13,159 nucleotides of DNA from contig JAHJXP010000011.1 of assembly GCA_018827585.1 (NCBI GenBank), positions 1-13,159 on the forward strand, written 5' to 3'. This document shows, in pieces, positions 1-6,769 of the stretch (positions are counted from its first letter, which is position 1; each line of letters starts with the position of its first letter). The position numbers and the translations under genes are program-made. Under the pieces are notes generated by a model that was given only the letters and a program-made list of their open reading frames with translations, was not told the origin of the DNA and did not search any database. Origin of the DNA: Pseudomonadota bacterium (GTDB taxonomy: Bacteria; Desulfobacterota; Syntrophia; Syntrophales; UBA5619).

Positions 1-837
1 ATCCTTTCTGAAACAGGAACCGCCGAAGCCGACGCCGGCGTTTAAAAACTTGGGGCCGATCCGGCTGTCCATGCCGACGGCGCGGGCGACCTCGGCGACA
101 TCCGCCTCCGTCTTTTCGCAGAGGGCGGAGACGGCGTTGATCGAGGAGATCCTCTGGGCGAGGAAGGCGTTGGCAACGAGCTTGGAGAGCTCGCTGCTCC
201 AGATGTTGGAGGTGATGATCCGCTCCGGCGGGACCCAGTTGGCGTAGATTTCCGCCAGCGTCTCCCTTGCTTTCAGGCCGCGCTCCGTTTCCCGCGAGCC
301 GATAAGTATCCGGTCCGGCGCCTCCAGGTCGCGGACGGCCGTCCCTTCCGCCAGAAACTCGGGATTGGAAAGGACGTCGAAGAAGATGCCGTTTGCGCGG
401 CAATTGAGGATCCTCTCCATGGCGAGCGCGGTCTTCACAGGGAGGGTGCTCTTTTCGATGACGATCTTGGACGTTTCCGCAGCGGCGAGGATCTGCCGGG
501 CGGTCTTTTCCCAGTACTGGAGATCGGCCGCCATCCCCGCCCCGAGGCCGAAGGACTTGGTCGGCGTGTTGACGCTGACGAAAATGATGTCGTTCTCCCG
601 GATCCCCCCTTCTATGTCTGTGCTGAAGAAGAGATTCCGGCCGCGCGTCGCTGCGACGATCTCATCCAGCCCCGGTTCGTAGATGGGGAGGCAATCCGAG
701 TTCCAGGCGGCGATCCGCTGGGGGTCGATGTCCACCACGGTGACCCGGCAGCGGGGGCATTTGCGGGCGATCATGGCCATGGTGGGGCCCCCGACATAAC
801 CGGCCCCGATGCAGAGAATCTTCTTTTCGAAAGTCAT
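1..837 (-). CDS. ugd: UDP-glucose 6-dehydrogenase, 3' end outside window
   Basis: This gene makes UDP-glucuronate from UDP-glucose by two successive NAD-dependent oxidations in the cytoplasm, feeding polysaccharide and UDP-xylose synthesis. The first 279 residues are visible. They show the N-terminal Rossmann motif GAGYVGG (residues 11-17), the acidic residue ending strand 2 (VVDID, about 36), the VNTPT segment, LSNPEFLAEGTA, a WSSELSKL/NAFLAQR helix and the active-site loop GFGGSCF with the catalytic cysteine at residue 275. Wording such as KILCIGAGYVGGPTMAMIA and the NLFFSTD stretch is closer to the animal-type branch than to the short Ugd of enteric bacteria. The family is usually 430-490 residues, so the UDP-binding C-terminal third lies beyond position 1. 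The ATG at 837 is preceded by an AGAGGA ribosome site that overlaps the stop of the upstream decarboxylase gene, 8 bases away, so the two form an operon. No lesion is visible in this part. Confidence 0.95.
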   Translation of the reverse strand, partial: MTFEKKILCIGAGYVGGPTMAMIARKCPRCRVTVVDIDPQRIAAWNSDCLPIYEPGLDEIVAATRGRNLFFSTDIEGGIRENDIIFVSVNTPTKSFGLGAGMAADLQYWEKTARQILAAAETSKIVIEKSTLPVKTALAMERILNCRANGIFFDVLSNPEFLAEGTAVRDLEAPDRILIGSRETERGLKARETLAEIYANWVPPERIITSNIWSSELSKLVANAFLAQRISSINAVSALCEKTEADVAEVARAVGMDSRIGPKFLNAGVGFGGSCFRKD

Positions 838-845
838 AGCGTCCT

Positions 846-1679
846 CTATACCACCTTCCGGAAATAGTCGATGGTCTTTTCCAGGCCGTCGGCGAGGGCA
901 ACCCTGGGCTCCCAGCCGAGCCTTTCCCTGGCCAGAGCGATGTCCGGACGCCGCTGGACGGGATCATCCTGGGGAAGAGGCTTGAAGACGATCCGCGAGG
1001 AGGAGGCCGTCATCCGGATGAGGGTCTTTGCCAGTTCCATAATCGTGAACTCTTGCGGGGTTCCGAGATTGACGGGACCGGTGAAGCCGTTCGGGGAGTT
1101 CATCATCCGGATCAGGCCTTCCACCAGGTCTTCCACATAGCAGAAAGAGCGGGTCTGGGACCCGTCGCCGTAGACCGTGATCTCTTCCCCCTTGAGGGCC
1201 TGCACGATGAAGTTGCTGACGACGCGTCCATCGCGGACGGCCATCCTTGGCCCGTACGTATTGAATATTCTGGCTATTTTCACGTCGACGCCATTCTGGC
1301 GGTGATAGTCCATCATCAGGCATTCGGCGGCCCGCTTTCCCTCGTCGTAGCAGCTCCTGATCCCGATCGGATTGACTCGCCCCCAGTAATCCTCCGTTTG
1401 GGGATGGATCTCCGGATCGCCGTACACCTCGGAGGTGGAGGCCTGGAGGATCCGGGCCTTCACCCGCTTGGCGAGCCCCAGGGTGTTGATCGCGCCCATA
1501 ACGCTGGTCTTGATCGTCTTGATCGGGTTGACCTGGTAATGGACCGGAGATGCCGGGCAGGCCAGGTTGTAGATCTGATCGACCTCCAGATAGATCGGGT
1601 TGATGATGTCGTGACGGATGCATTCAAAATTCGGGTTGTCCAAGAGATGACGGATATTGGCCCTGCTTCCGGTAAAGAA
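846..1679 (-). pseudogene. UDP-glucuronate decarboxylase (UDP-xylose synthase), N-terminus lost
   Basis: The intact enzyme converts UDP-glucuronate to UDP-xylose through a tightly bound NAD. About 277 residues of the family remain in frame, from FFTGSRANIRHLLDNPNF to the stop at 846. They include IYNLACPASPVHYQ, the STSEVYGDPE segment with the catalytic Ser/Thr, SCYDEGKRAAE with the YxxxK pair, RIFNTYGPRM, and YGDGSQTRSFCYVEDLVEG. Family members are about 310-316 residues and start with a GxxGxxG NAD motif some 40 residues before FFTGS. That part is absent: upstream of about 1680 the frame turns into AT-rich sequence with no homology and then a TAG at about 1733. The only in-frame start, a TTG at 1643, lies inside conserved sequence and would give a protein without its NAD site. 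I infer a gene cut by a rearrangement, although a chimeric assembly would look the same. It precedes the UDP-glucose dehydrogenase that makes its substrate. Confidence 0.85.
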
Positions 1680-1684
1680 AGCTT
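1676..1684. other. Composition and homology junction
   Basis: Homology of the minus-strand decarboxylase ends here within a codon or two. Sequence to the left is GC-rich; sequence to the right is AT-rich and belongs to the plus-strand operon. No insertion sequence, tRNA gene or obvious direct repeat marks the break. Exact placement is good to a few bases, because it rests on where the decarboxylase consensus stops (FFTGS retained, the preceding conserved aspartate/asparagine region lost). Confidence 0.7.
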
Positions 1685-1707
1685 TTATGGTTTTACAAAA
1701 ATATTTC

Positions 1708-1763
1708 TTGACAATATAAAATACATTATGCTATTCACTCTTGCACTCAAAAGTGTATACAAT
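1708..1763 (+). promoter_or_regulatory. Candidate promoter region of the catabolic operon
   Basis: This AT-rich leader precedes the short-chain dehydrogenase gene. A perfect TTGACA lies at 1708-1713, but its best -10 partners (TATTCA at 1732, 18-base spacer; TATGCT at 1727, 13 bases) are weak. A second candidate is TTCACT (1734-1739) with an 18-base spacer to TACAAT (1758-1763), a five-of-six -10 match that would place transcription start about 15-20 bases before the gene. The second overlaps the TGTATACA palindrome, as a repressor-controlled promoter would. The direct repeat CACTC at 1736-1740 and 1744-1748 lies between. The sites are read by eye only. Confidence 0.45.
1754..1761. promoter_or_regulatory. 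TGTATACA palindrome, candidate GntR/FCD operator
   Basis: A perfect 8-base palindrome lies 26 bases before the first gene and overlaps the better -10 candidate. GT-(N)-AC half-sites of this shape are common in operators of FCD-type GntR regulators, and the operon ends with such a regulator. The link between site and protein is inference. An 8-base palindrome can also occur by chance in AT-rich DNA. Confidence 0.4.
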
Positions 1764-1787
1764 ATGTTATTGCGGAGGTAAAATAAA

Positions 1788-2561
1788 TTGTACAACTTTC
1801 CTAAATACGATCTTAAAGGTAAGGTTGCTATAGTAACCGGTGCCGGTCAAGGGTTGGGGAAATGGATCGCACTCGGGCTCGCTGATGCCGGTGCCAACAT
1901 ACTGGTCGTAGACATTATACCAGACAGCGCGGAGCAGACTTGCAGAGAAATCAAAGATCTCGGCAGGAATTCAATTTTCAAAGCAGTGGATGTGGCAGAT
2001 GCAGAAGCAGTGCGTGACATGGTGGACTATGCCGAAAAAAGTCTGGGTGGACTAGATATCCTGGTAAACAATGCAGGAGTGAATGTTCATAAAAAGGCCA
2101 TGGATATTACACCTGAAGAATTTTCGCGTGTGGTCAATGTGAATGAAAAAGGCGTATACTTCTGCTCCCAGGCAGCCGCACGTAATATGATACCGAGGGG
2201 GCGTGGTAAAATTATCAACATCGCATCGAGCACAGCATTCCTGGTAAGATCAGGGATACCGAATTCTGTATATGCCATGACAAAAGCAGGTATTGTGATG
2301 CTCACTAAGGCATTCGCTGAGGAATGGGCACAATTTCACATAAATGTTAACGCAATTGCCCCTGGCTATTTTTCCACTCCCCTTGTAGCAGACCGACTTA
2401 AAGACCAAGAAACACGCCGCACTATCATGGAGTTTACCCCTCTCGGTAGGGTTGGAGAACCTGAAGATATTATGGGAACTTCGGTTTTCCTTGCATCAAG
2501 CGCGTCTGATTATATTACGGGGCAGACCATTTGCCTCGACGGCGGCCGAACAGTACTATAG
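1788..2561 (+). CDS. Short-chain dehydrogenase/reductase (SDR), gluconate-dehydrogenase-like
   Basis: A classical SDR of 257 residues oxidises an alcohol or reduces a ketone with a nicotinamide cofactor in the cytoplasm. The cofactor motif TGAGQGLG is at residues 17-24, an aspartate ends strand 2 (VVDI, D42; this predicts NAD rather than NADP), NNAG is at 94-97, the catalytic Ser is about 148, and Tyr162 and Lys166 form YxxxK. The C-terminal FLASSASDYITGQ and DGG stretch, and IAPGYFSTPLV, resemble the IdnO/KduD sugar-acid branch more than FabG or BadH, but SDR substrate calls from sequence are unreliable. The start is a TTG at 1788, nine bases after GGAGG; no in-frame ATG gives a full N-terminus. 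It is the first gene of the operon, 25 bases ahead of the acyl-CoA ligase, so it may act on a hydroxyacyl-CoA or a hydroxy acid. Confidence 0.9.
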   Translation: MYNFPKYDLKGKVAIVTGAGQGLGKWIALGLADAGANILVVDIIPDSAEQTCREIKDLGRNSIFKAVDVADAEAVRDMVDYAEKSLGGLDILVNNAGVNVHKKAMDITPEEFSRVVNVNEKGVYFCSQAAARNMIPRGRGKIINIASSTAFLVRSGIPNSVYAMTKAGIVMLTKAFAEEWAQFHINVNAIAPGYFSTPLVADRLKDQETRRTIMEFTPLGRVGEPEDIMGTSVFLASSASDYITGQTICLDGGRTVL

Positions 2562-2586
2562 ATGTAAGCGGTATAGAGGAATTAAA

Positions 2587-4086
2587 ATGGACTTTGTGCA
2601 ATTCCTCAGAGGGCAGGTTCGGAGATACGGAAGCAAGACACTTATTTTTAGTGACGAAGGATCGATAAGCTATCAGGAATTTGATGATATCACTGATCGA
2701 ATGGCTTATGGACTAGAGATGATGGGAATCACCGGTGGTGATCACGTAGCAGTTCTCCACCCAAACAGTTCGCAATGCCTCCTGAGTTACATTGCGATAA
2801 TTAAAGCTGGCGGTATTGTAGTTCCCATAAATTACATTTACACGGCACGAGAAGTAAAATACCTGCTCAACAACTCAAAATCAAAGGCGATCATTGCTCA
2901 TGAAGCAATCTCTTCCCTTATTGAGGAAATAAGAGATGAAACGCCTAACCTTAACCATATTATCGTCAGAAAAGGCACGGATACAGTTGAAGTAGAGATT
3001 ACCGACAGAGTGGGCACCACACTTCTGCCCATCAAGGAGAGAAGCTTTAACCCTGAAGATCCGGCCATGATGTTCTATACCTCAGGTACTATAGGCAATC
3101 CTAAAGGGGTCGTCTTAACGCACCGGTGCTTATATTTCGGAGGGCCAAATATCGCCCAGAATTACGGATTAAAGGACGAAGATATTACCATTGCGGTACT
3201 CCCCATGTCGCATGTTTTTGCTATTGCCAGTCCTTTTTTGGGAAGCCTAAGTTCAGGTGGCAGCATAGTAGTTGTTGACCGTTTCAAACCACAGATTATT
3301 TTCGAAATGATTGAGAAATACAGCGTTACATGGTTTCCTGGCGTACCTACCATGTTCATTTACCTGCTGAATTCCCTACCTGAGAATACACATGACCTCT
3401 CCTCTTTGAGAATGGGCTTGTCCGGCGGTGCCTCTCTTCCCATAGAGGTTTTGAAAAGATGGGAAGAGGCATTCAAAGCGGAAATAATTGAAGTATACGG
3501 CCTGACAGAGTCAACGGGACTCGTTACGGCAAACCCGGTTTACGGTATACGCAAATCGGGATCAGTGGGAATAAACGTCTCAGGTGTAACTGTTAAGGTG
3601 GTAGATAAAGACGGAAAAGAGTTGCCCGATGGAGAAGTTGGAAATCTAATTTTCAAAGGTCCAAATGCTACCAAATGCTATTTTAACCTTCCTAAAGAAA
3701 CGGAAGAAAAAATACGCAACGGATGGATATACACAGGAGATCACGCATACCGGGATGAGGACGGATATTTCTTTATTGTGGGTCGAGAAAAGGAATTGAT
3801 CATATCCGGTGGTTACAACATTTATCCTAAAGAAATAGAAGAGATTCTCCACACCCACCCTGCAGTAAGTGAGGTAGCTGTCATCGGCATTTCAGACCAG
3901 GTTAAGGGTGAGGTCCCGAAGGCCTTTGTGTGTCTGAAAGAAGGTATTACCATAACGAAGGAAAGGCTGCTCGAACACTGTAAAAAGAATCTAGCGCCTT
4001 ATAAAATGCCAATAATCGAATTTATGAAGGAGCTTCCTAAAAATACTACCGGAAAGATCATGAAAAAGGAATTACCAAGAGAGTAA
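2587..4086 (+). CDS. AMP-forming acyl-CoA synthetase (ligase)
   Basis: This enzyme activates a carboxylic acid to its CoA thioester using ATP through an acyl-adenylate. The 499 residues carry all core motifs of the adenylate-forming superfamily: YTSGTIGNPKG (164-174, phosphate loop), YGLTES (304-309), YTGD (382-385), GREKELIISGGYNIYP with the hinge region (399-414) and PKNTTGK with the catalytic lysine at 490. No signal peptide or membrane segment is visible. The frame is open back to 2452 inside the dehydrogenase gene, but the ATG at 2587 is preferred: AGAGGA lies six bases before it and the protein then begins where the family does (FLRGQVRRYGSKTLIF). Substrate is not predictable; fatty, aromatic and alicyclic acid ligases all share these motifs. 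Its place before an acyl-CoA dehydrogenase makes a saturated or alicyclic acid the most natural guess. Confidence 0.93.
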   Translation: MDFVQFLRGQVRRYGSKTLIFSDEGSISYQEFDDITDRMAYGLEMMGITGGDHVAVLHPNSSQCLLSYIAIIKAGGIVVPINYIYTAREVKYLLNNSKSKAIIAHEAISSLIEEIRDETPNLNHIIVRKGTDTVEVEITDRVGTTLLPIKERSFNPEDPAMMFYTSGTIGNPKGVVLTHRCLYFGGPNIAQNYGLKDEDITIAVLPMSHVFAIASPFLGSLSSGGSIVVVDRFKPQIIFEMIEKYSVTWFPGVPTMFIYLLNSLPENTHDLSSLRMGLSGGASLPIEVLKRWEEAFKAEIIEVYGLTESTGLVTANPVYGIRKSGSVGINVSGVTVKVVDKDGKELPDGEVGNLIFKGPNATKCYFNLPKETEEKIRNGWIYTGDHAYRDEDGYFFIVGREKELIISGGYNIYPKEIEEILHTHPAVSEVAVIGISDQVKGEVPKAFVCLKEGITITKERLLEHCKKNLAPYKMPIIEFMKELPKNTTGKIMKKELPRE

Positions 4087-4100
4087 GGAGGTTATTCATA

Positions 4101-5237
4101 ATGGATATCATGCTAACTCCTGAAGATAGGAAATTCAAAGAGTATGTCAGACTATTTGCACATGAGAAGGTTACTCCCATAGCAGAAAAGTATGGCGAGA
4201 CTGATGATATTCCAAAGGAACTCGTTAAGGCAATGGCAGATGCGAGAATTTTCAAGCTTTTACTTCCCAAAGACATGGGCGGAGAAGGAGTACGATCTTT
4301 ATTGATCTGTCTGGCAAGGGAGCAACTGGCCGGGGTATACTGCCCGGCCGATGTGACACTAGCCATGCAGGGTCTGGGAAGTTACCCCATCTTTCTCGCA
4401 GGCAATGAGGATCAAAAGCGGAAGTATCTGACAAAGATCAGTAATGGTGAGATACTGACAACATATGCCCTTACTGAACCTGAGGCAGGAAGCGATGTGA
4501 GTTCAATGAGCACAGAGGCCCGCGAGACCTCGGACGGATTTATACTGAATGGCATGAAAAAGTTTATTTCCAACGGATATGCGGCAGATATTGCAATAGT
4601 ATTTGCAAAGACACCTTTGAAGAATAATCCAAAAACCGTTTCAGCTTTCATTCTCGAAAAGGGGATGAAAGGATTTACCGTACATCAAAGGATGAAAATG
4701 ATAGCCCCCCACGACATCGTCGAATTTAAGTTCGAGGATTGCTTTGTTCCTAAGAAAAACATGCTTGGGAAAATTGGTGAAGGTCTCAAGATTGCGCTGG
4801 ATACACTTGATATGTTTCGCATGTCTGTCGGTGCTGCTGCTGTTGGGATAGGCCAGACAGCCCTTGACATTGCCATATGTTACGCCAAACAGAGGATTCA
4901 ATTCGGTCGTCCCATAAGTAAATTTCAGGCTATTCAGTTCAAGCTTGCAGAGATGGCTACAGAGTTGGATGCCTCTAGGGCTCTAGTGTACAGGGCAGCC
5001 ATAATAAAGGATAATAACGCGGAAAATGTGTCCCGCGTGGCCGCTATGGCTAAATTTTACGCTACAGAGGCAGCTTTCCGGATAGTCGATCAGAGTTTGC
5101 AGATCCATGGCGGGGTGGGCGTCCTGGTGGGATCAACCATTGAGAGGCTTTACCGGGAGATCAGATCTCTTAGGATATATGAAGGTTCCAGTGAAATTCA
5201 AAGACTTGTCATTGCCAAGAGCTTGCTATGCAGTTAA
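4101..5237 (+). CDS. Acyl-CoA dehydrogenase, FAD-dependent
   Basis: This is a 378-residue member of the acyl-CoA dehydrogenase family, which introduces an alpha,beta double bond into an acyl-CoA and passes electrons to an electron-transfer flavoprotein. Visible signatures are YALTEPEAGSD (122-132, FAD/substrate region), the RIQFGRPISKFQAIQ stretch (from 265), QIHGGVG (334-340) and IYEGSSEIQ, which contains the usual catalytic glutamate at 361. Length is normal. The segment near 197-204 (QRMKMIAPHD) lacks the common KxGxR wording, which may reflect an unusual substrate pocket. The ATG at 4101 has GGAGG nine bases upstream; a second ATG at residue 4 is possible. It starts 14 bases after the ligase, so the two are almost certainly co-transcribed and act in sequence. 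No etfAB or enoyl-CoA hydratase gene is in the operon, so partners must lie elsewhere. Confidence 0.93.
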   Translation: MDIMLTPEDRKFKEYVRLFAHEKVTPIAEKYGETDDIPKELVKAMADARIFKLLLPKDMGGEGVRSLLICLAREQLAGVYCPADVTLAMQGLGSYPIFLAGNEDQKRKYLTKISNGEILTTYALTEPEAGSDVSSMSTEARETSDGFILNGMKKFISNGYAADIAIVFAKTPLKNNPKTVSAFILEKGMKGFTVHQRMKMIAPHDIVEFKFEDCFVPKKNMLGKIGEGLKIALDTLDMFRMSVGAAAVGIGQTALDIAICYAKQRIQFGRPISKFQAIQFKLAEMATELDASRALVYRAAIIKDNNAENVSRVAAMAKFYATEAAFRIVDQSLQIHGGVGVLVGSTIERLYREIRSLRIYEGSSEIQRLVIAKSLLCS

Positions 5238-5254
5238 TCTTTCAGGGAGGAATT

Positions 5255-6055
5255 ATGCTGTCTCATTGTCTTGAGGAACTACTAAAGGAAGGACGGGTTT
5301 TTGACCTTGGTATGCCCTATTTCACGGGCATGCCGCACCATCCTAACCAACCTCCCTTTGCTCATACCCTTCTAAAAAAACATGGCGATATTACCGTCGG
5401 TGAAGAAAAGATAAGCTTTTGTAATGATCTCTTTGTAATTGGTGGTCATTCAGGTACCCACCTCGATGCCATATCACATGTAGCCCGTAACAACATAGTC
5501 GCAAACAATATTGATATTACAGACTTGCAGGATTACCAAAACGGGCTCAAGGTGATGGGAATAGAAACTACCGGCCCTGTGGTCAAACGAGGGATATTGA
5601 TCGATATACCTCAGCTTATGGGTTTAGGTGTTTTGCCTCCCGATTTTGGCATAGGTAAGGAAGAGATACAGAAGGCTGTTTATGCTGAGGGTGTGGAGAT
5701 TAGAGAGGATGACGTGGTACTTGTTAGGACAGGGTGGATACAGTACTGGGACGATCGCCAAAAATACGTTTCTGCAGACAAGGGATCTCCGGGGATAATT
5801 GAGAGCGGGGCACAGTACCTGGCAGAACGCAAAATTTCTTTTACCGGATCGGATACAACGGCGTATGATAAAGTGCCTCCTCATAGCCTCCCGTGTCATG
5901 TCATATTGCTTGTGGAAAACGGAATCCAAATTATGGAAATGCTGAACCTTGAGGAGCTTTCGCGAGAGAAGATCTTTACTTTCCTCTTCATCGCACTCCC
6001 TCTTAAACTTAAAGGTGGAGCAGGATCTCCTATAAGACCGATCGCAATAGCTTAG
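5255..6055 (+). CDS. Cyclase / kynurenine formamidase-type metal-dependent hydrolase
   Basis: This 266-residue protein belongs to the Cyclase family (PF04199), whose characterised members include kynurenine formamidase and isatin hydrolase; they hydrolyse amide or lactam-like bonds with divalent metals. The metal motif HSGTHLDAISH (residues 65-75: H65, H69, D71, H75) is intact, preceded by FDLGMPYFTGMP and followed by VLVRTGW (155-161), GSDTTAYD (198-205), E228 and the closing GGAGSPIRPIAIA. No signal peptide is seen, so it is probably cytoplasmic. An earlier in-frame ATG at 5228 overlaps the dehydrogenase gene; the ATG at 5255 after GGGAGG fits better and gives the usual N-terminus. A hydrolase of this family in a CoA ligase/dehydrogenase operon is not a textbook arrangement. 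It may open a ring or remove an acyl or amide group before CoA activation. Confidence 0.88.
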   Translation: MLSHCLEELLKEGRVFDLGMPYFTGMPHHPNQPPFAHTLLKKHGDITVGEEKISFCNDLFVIGGHSGTHLDAISHVARNNIVANNIDITDLQDYQNGLKVMGIETTGPVVKRGILIDIPQLMGLGVLPPDFGIGKEEIQKAVYAEGVEIREDDVVLVRTGWIQYWDDRQKYVSADKGSPGIIESGAQYLAERKISFTGSDTTAYDKVPPHSLPCHVILLVENGIQIMEMLNLEELSREKIFTFLFIALPLKLKGGAGSPIRPIAIA

Positions 6056-6062
6056 GTGAAAC

Positions 6063-6710
6063 ATGTCTTCCGTTAGAATTGACACTTATGACAGACTGAA
6101 GAATTTGATCATCTCTGGCGAATTGAGCCCGGGTGAAAAGTTATCTGAGACTGAATTGGCAAAGAAGCTCTCAGCTAGTAGGACTCCGATTCGAGAGGCT
6201 TTTAGGCAGTTGCAATCGGAGAGCTACATTAATCTTATTCACAATAAAGGTGCTTACGTAGCGAAAGTTCCTCCAGAAAAGATCGAAGAAACCTACAATA
6301 TTATAGCTCTTCTTGAAGGATACGCAAGCGAAATTATGACCGAAAAAGTCACCAGTGTGGATATCAAAGAGCTGAGAAAGATGGCCCAAAGAATGACCCT
6401 GTATGCATCTCATAAGAAATATCAAGAATACACCATCCTGAATATCGAGTTTCACCGTTTCATGACGCATTTTAGTGGGAACAGCATTCTCATCAAAATC
6501 TATGAGGAGTTGCGGATGCAAGTCTACCGATACAGGATGATGAGCATTACCATACCAGGACATTGGGAAACGTATCTTTTGGACCACGAGAGGATTATTG
6601 ATGCCTTGAGTAAAAAAGATGCCTTGCTCGTGGGACGCCTTACCAGGGAACATGTTGGTCGTGTAAAAAAGATCCTCGTCGATTTTCTCAAGAACAATCC
6701 TGGGTTATGA
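6063..6710 (+). CDS. GntR-family transcriptional regulator, FCD type
   Basis: This 215-residue DNA-binding regulator has an N-terminal winged helix (about 5-68, with LSETELAKKLSASRTPIREAFRQL as the recognition part) and an alpha-helical FCD effector domain (about 75-210). Histidines that bind metal in this domain are present at 131 (NIEFH), 175 (LDHERI) and 197 (REHV); the usual first ligand aspartate is Asn127. FCD regulators typically repress catabolic genes until a carboxylate effector binds; that role is inferred here. The gene starts seven bases after the cyclase, and its AGGTGA ribosome site overlaps the cyclase stop codon, so it is the last gene of the operon and probably autoregulated. 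Likely targets are the palindromes at 1754-1761 and perhaps 6742-6753. Confidence 0.92.
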   Translation: MSSVRIDTYDRLKNLIISGELSPGEKLSETELAKKLSASRTPIREAFRQLQSESYINLIHNKGAYVAKVPPEKIEETYNIIALLEGYASEIMTEKVTSVDIKELRKMAQRMTLYASHKKYQEYTILNIEFHRFMTHFSGNSILIKIYEELRMQVYRYRMMSITIPGHWETYLLDHERIIDALSKKDALLVGRLTREHVGRVKKILVDFLKNNPGL

Positions 6711-6741
6711 TCTTGCGGTGAAAATAGAATATTTTAATCTG

Positions 6742-6753
6742 TTCAATATTGAA
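6742..6753. promoter_or_regulatory. 12-base palindrome upstream of the transporter genes
   Basis: TTCAATATTGAA is a perfect palindrome 16 bases before the tctC start and just upstream of its AAGGAGG ribosome site. It sits in the 59-base gap after the regulator gene. A -10-like TAGAAT is at 6725-6730, but I see no convincing -35. It could be an operator or AT-rich coincidence; its core differs from TGTATACA, so a common regulator is uncertain. Confidence 0.3.
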
Positions 6754-6769
6754 TCAAGGAGGTCTTAGG

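Noticed and set aside
1053..1781. Long plus-strand open frame (242 codons) opposite the UDP-xylose synthase
   Set aside because: It is antisense to clearly conserved decarboxylase sequence, has no recognisable motif and no ribosome site; it is a shadow frame of GC-rich coding DNA.
2452..2586. N-terminal extension of the acyl-CoA ligase
   Set aside because: The extra 45 residues overlap the dehydrogenase gene and have no family counterpart; the ATG at 2587 has a good ribosome site.
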